NCBI GenBank assembly: GCA_037447655.1
Contig: JBBHKE010002325.1
Location: 1-64,000 of the forward strand
Length of the DNA: 64,000 nt
Direction of reading: 5' to 3'
DNA from: Zygnema cylindricum
Lineage: Eukaryota; Streptophyta; Zygnematophyceae; Zygnematales; Zygnemataceae
Part shown: positions 1 through 11,203 of the stretch, piece by piece
Position numbering within the stretch: the first letter of the stretch is position 1
Layout: each line of letters opens with the position of its first letter
Position numbers and translations under genes: made by a program
Notes under the pieces: generated by a model
Told to the model about the DNA's origin: nothing
Database searches by the model: none
What the model saw: only the letters and a program-made list of their open reading frames with translations

Positions 1-305
1 AGAAAAAAAGACGGTGAAAATGTGACGGCGGGAAAAGACGACGGTTAAAAAATGGCGCGAAATCGAGAGAGACAAAAGGATGGAAAACCTCAAAAGGCAA
101 TTTGCTAAAAGGTTTTGTTTTTCGTCGCAATTAGTATGCGACGAGGATGGGACAGCCGGGAGCCGTACGATTGTCAGGTGAAAAAGACAGAGGCCAGAAA
201 ACGACAGAATAAGAAACTGTAGAGATGATGACCGTACAAATAAAGATCTTAGGACAAATTTGAAAGTACGGAGAGCGGAATCGGCAGTTATTGTCGCGGG
301 AGTAA

Positions 306-612
306 TACTCGGCCCAGTTCGGTTCGGTTCGGTTCAAGTGATCCGAACCAAACGGCATCGAACCGAATTCGACCTTTAAATTAGTCGAACCGAACACCAA
401 AAACTCGTTCAGCATTCAAGATCCCTCAGGTCTAAAGATCTTAATTTGACATTTTGCCAAATTTAGCGTAGCATTCAGTATATTAGTACGTTTAATATTA
501 TGTACTTTTGTACTCTATCGCTAGAGTGTTACCGTAAATTTTATCATAAAAGTCGAACCGAACCGATTTTAAATAATCGAACTTCTAGTATTCGGTTCGT
601 TCGGTTCGATAC
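306..612. repeat. GGTTCGG / CCGAACC short repeats, partly inverted
   Basis: GGTTCGG and its complement occur as clustered direct and inverted copies at about 311-372 and again at 553-612, with unique AT-rich sequence between. Similar GGTTCGG-rich patches lie upstream of ELIP copies at about 26865-26985 and 47790-47930, so this is a dispersed repeat of the genome. I cannot assign it to a transposon class. Confidence 0.45.
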
Positions 613-2522
613 CGTACGAAAAAACGCCTACTGCTAGGATATCGTACGAGACTCGCGAGTGAAAAAGACAAATAGTGTGCAACTGTGCAGTCCTGTAGCT
701 CCTTAACATTAACTTTTTTAATTTTTGTCGTTTCCCAAAATGACAAACTCTTTTATATTTTAGCTATATAGCGTAATAAAACAATAAAAAGTTTTATATT
801 GTGCGATAAGCCCAAGGTCCTGGGTGGAGAAGCTGCTCCAATTGGCTTTCAGTTTTGTACGGTACTGTACAGTTTTTGTCGGTGGAATTTGCCACACCGA
901 CATTTTATCCAGTTTGTCGTTAGGTCCTTGAAGAGATTCTAATATTCGATTGGCTTTGTCGGCCGCGGAAAGCCCTTAAAGATCGTGACACGTGTGACGT
1001 ACTGCCGGTCGATGTCAGGTTTGGTCTGTTGGAGACTCTGAGGAATTTTTGAAGTTCAAGCCATACGGAAAAGATTTGGAGAGCCGCAAGGCAGAAGAAG
1101 ACAAAATATTTCAACGGTTATAGATTCTGCCGTTGTGTTCTGGTCGAATGACGTTTCACCGTTACAAATGTCACTGATGAGTCAGCTAGGCTTTTAAAAA
1201 TTATAAAATAAAAATAGTGATTCTTGTGCTTCTTTTTCTATTTTTTAGGGATGCGGACAAATTTCTGGTTTCCTTAATTAAAAGTGTCCATTATGGTAAT
1301 TATTATTAACAACAGTTATGAAAATTTTTCAGGAAAACTTTTCAGATGCCACGTGGGTGCCTGTCATTTCACAAAAAAAATCACAAAATTTTGAGAGAAA
1401 TTTGCATAATGCGATCAATACTATTAAATGTAAAGTATGAGTGCAATGAATGCCTGAATGTACGGCCTTCACTGTCGCGACGTAACTGCCTGGAAGTTAC
1501 AAAATTAAGAGACACCGTATCGCGCTTCCGGAACACGGTCAGCATTTTCAATTTTCTAAATGCGACAAAAAAACCGTACGAAAGGCATTGGCTCCATTGG
1601 AACGATTTGAGTTTAGGTTTCGCTTATTTTTTTAAATGCGAAGAGGCTAAGGATTCACCTGCGAAAAATCAATGATTGAGATAGCCGCGGAAATCGGGTG
1701 GACCTATTAGTTTGTTACACGTGTTATATACGGAAAAAATAAGTACAGTACACCGTGTATCGCTATTAGGGTGCGTCTCCATGTGCCTAAGTAAGGGCTT
1801 TTTTCTGTCGTTTTAATGTAAAACTTAGAGCCGTACCGCGTAAGTTTCAACCATACAAAAAAACAGAGAAAATGAGAAGTTCATTTTGAGTCATCATCGA
1901 ATTTAAGATGTACTACATGCTGTCGTTTTGTGTTCTTCGACCCACGGCCACGCCAAAAAACGTCATCTTCAAGCTTTTCTTTAAAACACAGGGAAGAAGT
2001 GTTTTAAAACAAAGAATTTTCGAAAAAAAAATAGAAACACGTAGACGCACGTTTATTTTTTTTCAAAATAATTCAAGCGACGACGAAAAGTGCACGATCC
2101 GCTATATTTTGTCCGTTTGCGTTCAGGTACGACAAAAGGAAAGTACACAATTTATTTTGTTTTGTCCGTTTGCGCTTGGTACATATTTTATTTCGCCAGG
2201 GGTCTCAAGATCCGATGCCATTTCACGTCGAGCGGACAAGAGACGCAAAGGCAAAGTGTATCTTCTTCAGCCGTGAAACGGCACAGGCTGGAGGGTGGTA
2301 CGTCTACAATGTCACGTAAAGTCATACGACGTCACAAGCAGTTACAAAAAATAACGTGCGTCATCACAGATTGTACATGTCGACAACCGTCACGGGCATT
2401 GTCGACGTATACAATCGTCACACCCTTAAGTGACAACTTCGTTTGGTACACATAGGGCCACCCGAAATCCGGGTCCGCCGGATCTGCGCTAAAAAACAAA
2501 GTAAATTCTCTAAGTTTCAAGT

Positions 2523-2743
2523 ACATGAAGAAGCACCCTTAGTGTTGCTACTTTTATTGCCACTTAAAACATCTTTTCTCCGTACACACTTGTCCGATTG
2601 TCAGATGGAGGCCGCCAATCGGAAGGTGAGAATCTTGCCTTTCAATCGCAACCGTCAGATCCATAATTCGACAAGCGTGTACGGAGAAAAATTGTTTTAA
2701 GTGGCAAAAACTATTAAAACTAATACTGTAGCGATTCGCGGTG
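2523..2743. mobile_element. Stowaway-like MITE, eroded left end
   Basis: The right end carries the family terminus (GCGATTCGCGGTG followed by TA at 2744). The interior has the family's inverted CTCCGTACAC and GTGTACGGAG blocks next to AAAACATCTTTT-like sequence, as in the elements at 17196 and 37431. The left terminus is degraded, so its boundary is approximate. A single family terminus near 1750 suggests another truncated copy. Confidence 0.55.
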
Positions 2744-3540
2744 TAGTATACGGACTGAAATTTGCGCGGGGAAATTTTGCGAAATGTAGTTGGAAATCAA
2801 AAAAAGAAATTTGATTCGCCCAAGTTTTGGAGTTCATGCAATAAAAAGGATGGGCCGCATAAAACAGCGGAAAAAAAGTTCCTCCACGTATTTCTGTTCA
2901 TCCCAAGCTTCTTTTTCTCATGGTTTTTAAGAGCCACACGGCGGATTATGAATGGCTAAATTTTATGATACGGCTGGAAACTGCACGTGTCAATTGGAAG
3001 AAAGGTACGTCGGAATTTTCGACTAGATCAATCCACTATATAGTTTGGTATAAAACTATAAACGCAAAATATTAGCATTAATTTTTAGAACAAAAATTGA
3101 GATTTGTGTAACGTATTCAAAATTTTTAAAGTCTAAAACGTATGTCGTAAAAAAATCCAAAAATGACCGCAAAAAACGGTTTTTTTTTTAAGACTTCCTT
3201 GGATTCGGAAAATCCAGAATTCCAAAATTGTCGATCAGTCAAACCAAATGTTGTCCGACAGATACGACAAAAGTGAAAAAGATACTCCGAGAGTCTACAA
3301 ATTCCTCAAAAAATCCAAAATCTAATTCTACACCCACACGTGCCAAACGCTGACTTTAACTTTTTGAACGGTCAAACCTGGCGGCATTTCCATAGTGCGG
3401 TACAACAGGAAATAAAATTAATGATTTTTGTCGTATGAGTAGCACTGTACTCGCTCCACCTTATCTCCTTTAATTGGACACGTGTCAGATATTATTCCCC
3501 TTCATTAATGTAGAAAAATACAAATTTAGCTAACCTTCTG

Positions 3541-3880
3541 ACCGTACAAATGCGCTCCCACTCCCACATTTCTCGAACAGCGCCTTCCCTCCCTCTCTCT
3601 CTCTCCTTATTCCGTACAGTCTTACTCCGTACAGTCATCATTCATTGCTTCATTTCGTACTGTACTGTAGTTAATTCCCGCCCTTTTTTTTCTGCCCGTT
3701 TCATTTCTCGCCACCGTACATTTTCCGTACATTTCCCATGCACTTTCCGTACATTTACCGTACACATTTCGACATTTTTATTTCCAAAAATCACGAAAAA
3801 ATCTCAAAATCTGCCTTAATTTGTTCTATACAATTTTTTTCAAATTTTCCCGCCAAACTTCCAACGCTCATTCCGTACAA
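3541..3880 (+). promoter_or_regulatory. CCGTAC-rich upstream region of the GH16 gene
   Basis: Within about 340 bp upstream of the GH16 start at 3929 I count about eight CCGTAC motifs (near 3542, 3610, 3627, 3715, 3728, 3748, 3758 and 3872). The last reads TCCGTACAA, which fits the published SBP/SPL transcription-factor consensus TNCGTACAA; the GTAC core is also the copper-response core bound by CRR1/SPL7. No good TATA box stands out. CCGTAC is frequent elsewhere in the window, including inside MITEs, so a regulatory role is only a hypothesis. Confidence 0.35.
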
Positions 3881-3928
3881 CTTAACTTTTATAACTTATT
3901 ATATACCGAAACAAAACTGCCTCAAAAT

Positions 3929-5132
3929 ATGACTTCCCTCCTTCCCCTCTCTCTCGCTCTTCTCCTCTCCTTTCCCCTCCTCTCTCTCTCTACCATTGTG
4001 CCACCTGTCTCTCTCGACCTCCCATGGTGGGCCCTCCCCTCTCCCCTTTCCTCCCTCCACCCCAAACAAAACTCCTCAAGTGCTGACGTGGCACTTGCAG
4101 CAGCCAGTACCCTCTCCCGATTCCGTCCTTCTTCCTCCTTCCCCTCCACAGCCAATCCTCAGCTGCCACGTGGCAAAACCCCACATACCCAAGCAGACGC
4201 CGTAGTTTCCCCTAACGTGACACCTCCGCCACGTGTCCCTTCCCCATTGGCTGACGTCACTTCCCCGCCGTCGCCACCTGTCGCTCCCCCGTCGGCCGAA
4301 ACGAACGGAACAGTACCATGGAACTCCGTACCGGATCCGCTGACGTGGCAGTGTGAGAGTGGTCTCGACCTTTATTTTTTATTCAATGAAACGTCGAAAA
4401 ATATCGCGGCTGCCCGAGCTCGAAAAAGTCCGTTGAGAGGTTTAAAAATTTGTCGCTGGAGTTCAAAGACCGCGGCGAAGATTTTGAAAAATGTCAAAAA
4501 CTTTTTGGATTCTGGGAATATGCCAAAAGCGAGAAATAAAATCCGCTGGACTTTGTCCGCGGTTCAGCGATGCGGTCAGGTGGTTTCAACAGAGATCAAT
4601 TCAACCCAGGAGATTTCAACAGAGGAAGATTTCAAAAGTGGAGAGTTTAAGAGTGGAGAGATTCAATTTGGGAAAATTAAATGTGGAAAACGCGGGAAGT
4701 AATTTGACTTCTATGTTACAATGTTTGGAAGATCTTGCGACGAATGTCGCCGTAAGTGATGCGTTGACGGGAGTTCCGTTGACTTCAGTTTTTACGGATT
4801 ACGGAGCTGGAAATGTCTTACAACAAGGAAACAGTTTCACTCTCAGTTATAATCTAAGCACAGGAGAAGGTAAGAGGGGGAATTAAGTATGAGTGGAAAT
4901 TAAGTCAATGGGGAATTGGGATATGGATTTTGTCTTTTTACGGAGATTAAGGTGGGTTATTTTGTTGGGTTTTTCATTTTTTTGTTATTTTTTCGTTTTT
5001 TTTATGGGTATTTGTAGGCGTATAGGTTTTTCTCTTAATACTTCCAAAAAATTTCAGGGTCTTTCTGCTGTTGTTTTTTTTTGTTTTCTTGTATTTTACG
5101 TTTTCATGAAGTTTGGATTCATGGAAGATAAT

Positions 5133-5163
<31 letters not shown>

Positions 5164-7775
5164 TTTTCTTTCCAGGTGCGAGAATTAAATCGGTGGACAG
5201 TTTTTCCTCGGGAAAATTTTCAGCAAATATAACTTGTCCTCCGGCTGGGTTCACCACTGCTTTCTATGTAAAATTCTCTCTATCTCTCTTTCTCTCTCTC
5301 TCTCTCTCACAAACTCTCTCTCTCCCTCGCTCTTTATCCTTCACTTTCCCTCTCTCTCGCTATCTTTCCCTCTCTCTCCTTCATTTTCTTCCTCTCTCTC
5401 TCTCACTCCCTCTCTCTCCTTCAGTTTCTGTTTTAACATTCTATTCTGGAAAGAGTTTGTTGTCCTTGATTTCTGCCTCTCACTTACTCGCACTCTCTCC
5501 CCCCCTCTCTCTTCCACTCTCACACTCTCCTCTCTCTCGCTCTCTCTCGCACTCTTCCACAAATGGCTTCAGATCTTGACTTCTAACACTCTCTCTCTCC
5601 CTCCTCCCTCCCTCTCCTTCATAACCCAGTTGGCTACCGACTCCTCCTCTCTCTCCCCCTCCGCCATAACAATGGAGTTTCCGGCCTCCAATCGCCGCTA
5701 TGTGAAGCTCGGCACTATTGTGAGTGGGCGGCCCGGATGGACTCTCCTCGTGCCTCTCAATACCGATTGCAATCTCGAGGCTCACATCTACAGTATTTAA
5801 TGGACCCCCGATGTCATTTTGTAAGTCTCTCTCTCACGCTCTCTCTCTCTTTTTCTCTCTCTCTCCCTCTCTCTCTGTGTCAGTCTTTCTCTCTCTTTCT
5901 CTCTCTTTCTCTCTCTTTCTCTTTCTTTCTCTCTTTCTCTCTCTTTTTTTCTCTCTCTCTCTCTCGCTCTCCCTCTCTCTCTCTCTTTCTCCTCTCCTCT
6001 CCTCTCCTCTCCTCTCCTCTCCCCTCCTCTCCTTTCCTCCCGCTATCTCTCTCTCTGTTTCTTTTCCTCAATATCACATTGCGTGCCTTCCTTTTCAAAA
6101 ATATCTCACAGCTTTTGTTCTTCCCTAATAAATGAATTTACACGGGTTCAAATGGGTTTTCAGATGGAAAATGGGCAACAAAGTTCTCCACATGTACGAC
6201 AACCGTCTCTGGGAATGTCCCTCTCCTCCTCCTGGCACTCTCCTCAATCTCTACCTCTCCCTCTCCCCTCCCTCGTCCTCCATCCTCACACCCATCAATG
6301 CCTCATCCACATTTAATCTCGTGAGCTTCCTATCGCCCCAACTTTCTCCTCCCTCTCTGCCAGCTGTCACTTCCAGCTCGTCGGTTTATCCCCTTGGAAT
6401 CGATTATTGCGCCGAAAAAATATCGATTTTGAATGACGCGGCAAATATCACTTTCGACCAATCAGGATGCGGTGAGTGACAAACTGGACTTAAAAGTGTT
6501 TTAATTTTAAGGAAAAAGGTGGAATTTTACACCTCCCTCTCCTTTTTATTGAGAATAATGGATAAGTTGCTAAAAGAATGGGAGTTACGCCTGTTTTGAA
6601 TAGTGTTAAAACAAGACTTTTTACCAAGTCAGATTTGATACAACGAGTAGTGAATTGGTGTGGATTTTCAATCGAAAAAGTCTTTTGTAAGGTTTCTCAA
6701 AAATCTACAGAAATGTTTTACCCTTTTCATTATGTTGTGGTAAAGTAAAATCATGATTTTATACTTGGTCGAATGATTTTTTGTACTTGAGAAAACAGTA
6801 AATTATTTACTTTATAATTAATGTGCTCCGTACAAGCTAAGGTGGGATTTCAAGCGAATTATACAACTTTTGTGGAAGTAGTGTGATGCATAGTGAAATG
6901 GCTGAAAATTGTGGATGGGATGTCGGTAGTAGAGGAAAAGTTAAATCCACGACTGATTGTAATTGAAATCTTTTGAAATAGCCATGAATGTTTCTTTTCT
7001 TGCTGGAGATTTTTTTTGGAGCATTCAGTGGATTAATTCAGCTTGTGTATTTCGGGAGAGGTCTCAGGTGGACGATTTCGCACAGCTCGCAACTACAAGT
7101 ATGGAGAATTTTTGGGAGAGTTTAAGTGTGCAGATGGCAATACTAGTGGAGCATTGTCTTCTTTCTATGTAAGAAATAGTCGAGTTCATGTTTTTGAATG
7201 ATTACTTTTCTAATTCTAGTTGTTTCAATAACGATGCTTGAACACGTTAATATCATTTGCATACAATTTCTTATCCAATGTTGTGTTAAAATCTTCGTCC
7301 AATGTCCAATGTCCAAAGTGTAATGTCATGTGTCATATGTCAAGTGTCCAATGACCAATGTCTAATGTACATTTTCCATTTTTTATTTTTCAATTTGTGG
7401 TTCAATGTCCAATGTCCAATTTTTGGTGTCCATTGCCAATTTCTAGTGCTTAATGTTTGATACCTATGCCCAATACTCCATATCCTACTCCCAATTTCTA
7501 AACGCACGAATGCTAACACAATCCTCTTTCTTTCCGTGTCCAGCTGTCCTCCATGGAGGGATACCCTTCACAGGATGAGATTGACTTTGAGTGGTTAGGA
7601 AACAACAAAATGGGCGTTCAAACCAATTATTATGTGAATGGAGTTGGAGGGAATGAGGTGTTCCTGTCCCTCGGATTTGACTGCTCTGAAGCCTGTCATA
7701 AATACACCATTCGGTATACCGAGTCCACTATCACGTAAGAATTCTCTTTCTCACTCTCCTCTAACTCTCTGTCTC

Positions 7776-7810
<35 letters not shown>

Positions 7811-8264
7811 TCTCCCCTCCCTCATGAACATACGCACTTTTTACCATCACTTAGGACACTTTTCCACCACGTCTCCTGTGCTCTTTACATTTTTTGGACA
7901 ATTCAAGGATGATTTCAATACCAGACAAATTCATGGTTGTCGGATTCAAAAGTAACTTCACGTTTCTCAAACCTGCCAATTGATTTGCTTCCCACATACC
8001 TCCCTCTTATCAAGTCTCAATCCTAATATAAAATCTCTCCTATGTCTTTCCAGGTGGCTGGTCGATGATCAAGTGGAACGCATTGTCGAAAAAGACTTAG
8101 TTCCGACATTCCCCGTAAAATCGATGTTTCTTTACGCTTCTTTGTGGAACGCCAGTTTTGTTCTTGATGGAGGCTGGTCGGGAAAGTGGAGTGACCAAGA
8201 TTTGCCTCATCTTATTCAGTATCGCGATATGAGGGTTTCTCCGTTGCCAAGTACCATGGCTTGA
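3929..8264 (+). CDS. Secreted protein with two GH16 (lichenase/XTH-like) domains; stop in domain 1
   Basis: GH16 enzymes cleave or transfer beta-glucan chains in walls. The model has ATG at 3929 and exons 3929-4869 (a frame change between about 4580 and 4690 needs a tiny intron such as 4580-4622, or is an indel), 5176-5267, 5630-5820, 6164-6471, 6842-6958, 7068-7168, 7544-7734 and 8054-8264, all with GT/AG borders and matching phases. It begins with a signal peptide and a Pro/Ser-rich stretch. Domain 1 has GARIKSVDSFSSGKFSAN and HIYSI...WTPDVILW, but its active site reads AITMEF instead of DEIDFE, and TAA interrupts it at 5798-5800. Domain 2 is clean: YKYGEFLGEFKC, then SQDEIDFEWLG with both catalytic Glu (7574-7600), GVQTNYYVNGVGGNE, HKYTI, WLVDDQ and LYASLWNASF. 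It resembles bacterial lichenases and plant XTH/EG16. The stop suggests domain 1, or the whole gene, is decaying. Confidence 0.65.
5268..6090 (+). repeat. CT-rich microsatellite introns of the GH16 gene
   Basis: The introns after 5267 and after 5820 are almost pure (CT)n and CTCTCC runs, including CTCCT repeats around 5993-6040. They create long Ser/Leu-rich open frames that are not genes. The exon at 5630-5820 sits between them. Shorter CT tracts lie in the intron after 7734 and at 32470-32680. Confidence 0.85.
7270..7543 (+). repeat. CAATGTC intronic minisatellite
   Basis: The intron before the catalytic exon of GH16 domain 2 contains many copies of (C)AATGTCC and CAATGTC-like heptamers. 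The same motif occurs in the matching introns of the GH16 pseudogenes at 33110-33240 and 51120-51300, so it is part of the ancestral intron. In the 33 kb copy it lies next to the junction with ELIP intron sequence. Confidence 0.75.
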
Positions 8265-8900
8265 GTATTTGGGTACATTATTTAAGCAAACTTCTTTTTG
8301 GAAAGAAAGATTTGGAAATGGAAATTGGAAGTTATGGATGAAATTAACGTCACGTGGAGACAATTTTGGGTTCAATTTTCTAAAGCTCACAGATCATTCG
8401 AACGGCATGAAAGGCGATTTGTTCAAATTCATTTCATTTTTTCAATTTTTTTATTATTCCTTACGTTTTCTCACTTTTCAGATGCGTATTTTTAAAGTAC
8501 GGTGCCTTTGATTTTCACCAAAGGCTAGCAATATTTTACATCTGTATCTTTTATTCTTTCTCAACAGTTTGTCTCTGAACTCCTAGTAGTTTAGCTGTCT
8601 TGGTATTTAGAAAGGGTACGACACGGGGCACAGATTACTTGGTACTCCGAAAAATAAATTTCCCATGGAACATATTATGGAATCAATGGCCCAAAATTGC
8701 TGACATCATCGCGATGTCATGTGAGACAAAGGAAAAAATAGCTTTCGATTATTTGCACTATCGCTTGCTATACCGTCAACTTTATTTTCTAGATTGGCTG
8801 AATTTACTATGGGCTAAGAATTTAGTTGACTTTAATTGTTTTTCCAAACGGCTTTTTTTACAACACTATGAAATGAAATTGCTAATACAATTTTGATATT
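8265..8900 (+). other. Conserved GH16 3' flank with two open segments
   Basis: Downstream of the GH16 stop, two stretches recur in all module copies. One (about 8298-8430) reads in the GH16 frame after two stops as KLEVMDEINVTWRQFW and onward. The other (about 8690-8820) reads MSCETKEKIAFDYLHYRLLYR-like and is repeated at 24400-24530, 34576-34720 and 49860-49730. Both stops before the first segment are also present in the 34 kb copy, so they are old. These may be 3' UTR, a lost exon or an unknown small gene; all copies are similar overall, so conservation alone does not prove coding. Confidence 0.35.
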
Positions 8901-9668
8901 TGATTTTAGTTACCTTCTAATTTGATATTCCCTATCGATGCTTTTTTTGTGTGAAATGGCCAAAATCTTGTTTTAGGGAGGCTTCAAGTTCTAAATTGAC
9001 TGTTTATTGTTTCATATGCCAAGTTTTCTTCCCATAAAATGTTGATCAATTCTTACATTGGTCATCCCATGTGAAGGACATGATGTGTTTTTAACTCCAA
9101 AAAGTTATATATTCGAATTCTGGCTTCAAATGTCAAGATTGAAAAAATTCCAGATTTAAATCCTGGTTTTCAATGTCAAGAAGTGCAAAGAAACATTTGC
9201 ACAAAATAGCAATCAACTTTCCACTTGTAAGGAGCACAAATGTAATTTTTTGTATTCCAACAATTTTTCAAGAACTCACAGCATTGTTTTCAGAGTGTGT
9301 TTTTGAATAGTCAACTCTAACATTAATCGAAAAAAAACTGTCAAATCTATGTGTTCTAGTTTTGCACTAAACAAAACTAGGTCTCCAATACAGTGTACCC
9401 CACAGCTTTTTCAATTCTCGTCTTTTTAAACCTACTTGTGTTAATTAAATATCAGGAAATAATCAACCGTCAAGGAACAACTAAGAATTATACCTTAAAA
9501 AGTCCTATTTCAGCCAAGTCCATCGGAACATGTTTCAATATGTTAAGCTATCGAAAAAATAATAGTTAAGCTTTTCCCTTACACAATTTTTTCATTTCGG
9601 CTATCTTTCAATTCCAATTCCAATTCCAATTCTAGTTTCAGTTTCAGTTTCGGTCAATTTCATGAGTT
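8901..9668. other. Intergenic spacer of the module, no gene seen
   Basis: This AT-rich spacer between GH16 and the two-helix gene is recognisable in the units at 25600-26350, 34800-35560 and, inverted, 48830-49640. Its last part (9610-9655) holds TTCCAATTCCAA and TTTCAG hexamer runs in the 3' flank of the two-helix gene. I see no coding signal. Confidence 0.7.
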
Positions 9669-9866
9669 TCACTCACCGCCTTTCTCCAAAGTCTTTCTTA
9701 TACTTAGTACATTTAAGCTTGCTACTTGCACAAGGACAGCTACTGAGCTAACAAAAACCAAAGCCTTGTCATCATATCTGTTGGCCAAATGAACAAGGCC
9801 GACATATGAGATGATACCGAAAGCAATGCCGCATATATGTCCAACTGAAAAATTTCCCTCGGCCAT
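9669..9866 (-). CDS. Small two-helix membrane protein, copy A
   Basis: A 65-residue protein starting MAEGNFSVGHICG. It has two hydrophobic segments, about residues 8-27 and 37-56, joined by a short hydrophilic loop with the invariant RYDDKAL motif, and a charged end IRKTLEKGGE. It is the most diverged of the three intact copies in the window. I chose the ATG before AEG because all intact copies share it. The function is unknown and I recognise no family. It lies on the opposite strand to GH16, and an open frame on the plus strand begins about 230 bp upstream, so a shared divergent promoter is possible. Intact frames in three copies with mostly conservative changes suggest a real gene. Confidence 0.6.
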   Translation of the reverse strand: MAEGNFSVGHICGIAFGIISYVGLVHLANRYDDKALVFVSSVAVLVQVASLNVLSIRKTLEKGGE

Positions 9867-10092
9867 TTTAGTTTGTAGCGTCACACAGAATTGGTACGGA
9901 CGGGCAAAAGACTGGTAGTCACACGAAATTGGGTAAAGTTTTTGAGTTCTAAGTATTAGGTTAAACAAGAATGATTGGAGGAAGAAAGGTAAGTTGGAGA
10001 AGCGTTCTTAGATATGAGATAGTTGAGGAAGAAGGAGCTTTTGTCGACTGTTTGTTATTGATGTTTATAAATTACTAATTATACTCTATTTT

Positions 10093-10310
10093 TTGTACAT
10101 AGAATCTGAAAAGTTTCAGCGAGAATGCCAACAGTTGCCTGGAAATGCTACTTACAAGGTTCCGGTACAGGAGGTTGTCTGCCAGAAAAGAATCGGTACT
10201 TCGGTACATAGTTTGAAGAGGAAGAAAGCCTCTAAAATAGTACAGATTATCTGTCGTATTCAGAGAACTTCTGTAGGGATTCAGCCGGCGATATAATATG
10301 TAGCAAACTC
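10093..10310 (+). other. Open frame divergent from the two-helix gene
   Basis: This frame encodes about 67 residues including NATYKVPVQEVVCQKRIG and ends VGIQPAI just before the conserved block at 10296. A near-identical frame lies at 48191-48520 minus, and a broken one at 35990-36170. A splice-like AAG/GTAAGT at about 9987 and TTTGTACATAG before 10103 suggest an upstream exon; joining them would change the frame and give a different basic peptide of about 44 residues. Coding status is open: it could be a non-coding divergent transcript. Confidence 0.3.
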
Positions 10311-10590
10311 CGACGCGGTCGTCCGATTACAGATTAGGGTTAAGTTCCATTGAAGCAGGCAGCCGCCGTTTCCGGGAAACGTTAATGACCAGGGGGCACT
10401 TTTCGTACTAAACAAAAAATTGACCAATAGAATGTACTCGTGCGTTGGCGTTATTGCATACGACGCCGAAACGGATTGCTCGTCGTTTAAAATATACGAT
10501 GGAGTTTTATCCTTTTTCGATTTGTAAATTTTTCGTACTAATGGAAAATGCCTTTTACGTACAAAAGAATATGACAATACTTGATTCAGC
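10275..10590. repeat. Conserved module block (GATTCAGCCGGCGATATAAT...)
   Basis: About 280 bp beginning GATTCAGCCGGCGATATAAT recurs at 26562-26860, 36168-36420 and, inverted, 48190-47930. It is one of the best preserved non-coding segments of the module and is rich in CG dinucleotides (GACGCGGTCGTCCG, GACGACGAGCAATCC). It lies between the two-helix gene and the ELIP promoter, so it may be a regulatory or transcribed element. Confidence 0.55.
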
Positions 10591-11203
10591 CTTTCTCAAC
10601 ATTATGTCGCTAAACTCCTAGGTTTAGCTGTCTTAGGGGGTGTCCCCATGTATTAAAGTATCTACTTTTTTGTCGTTTTCCCCCAAAATTCAATCCCCAA
10701 CCATAAAATCTTTTGTTGTACATAAAATTATTTCCACAAAACAATGAACGTCAATTCGATACTTTGAATGTACTCCATGTTTGTCGTCTTGTGAATTCAT
10801 TTTGGCGTTTTCCTCTTTTCGACCACAGGGCAAGAGAATCCAGATCATCAAGAAACTTTCTAAAAAAGCACCTCGCGAGGTGATTTTAGTCAAAGTATCA
10901 CCGAAACAACGAATGACAAATGATCCATGCACGCGCCACAGGAGTGTGAAAATTTTAGGACGAGGTAGAGTACTCGCTTATTTTCTCCTTGCCTGTCACG
11001 CACATGTACATAAAAAAAATTTGAACGGGTCCCTTTGCAAAATTTTACGTCGTCGTCGCCTCTCCCCTCTCCCTCTCACACTATCGCTTTTATCTCACAC
11101 TTTTTAGAATAAGACACGACAATATTGGTATGAAATGAAAGATATTTGAAAAGCAATTATTTTCACTATCTTTGGGTATATTTTTATGGCAAATCGAGTG
11201 AGA
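10591..11203. other. Gene-free stretch; unit 1 ends here
   Basis: No module homology can be followed past about 10,610 and no ELIP exon is found, so unit 1 is truncated. The sequence up to the copia LTR at 11204 holds short frames only. It contains a phrase resembling 1765-1800 (GGTGTCCCCATGTATTAAAGTA), suggesting a degraded dispersed element. Confidence 0.5.

Larger units (their letters stand above)
1..3540. other. No gene recognised; AT-rich, repeat-bearing flank
   Basis: I find no credible coding gene here: the open frames are short, lack recognisable motifs and are not repeated in the other module copies. The stretch holds CGGTTCGG-type repeats near 311-372 and 553-612, one MITE end near 1750 and a MITE near 2523-2743. 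The motif CCGTAC recurs throughout. This may be the 5' flank of the GH16 gene mixed with old mobile DNA. Confidence 0.5.

Noticed and set aside
5234-6135. Long Ser/Leu-rich open frames (188, 134 and 132 residues)
   Set aside because: They arise from CT-microsatellite introns of the GH16 gene; no motif and wrong frame relative to the exons.
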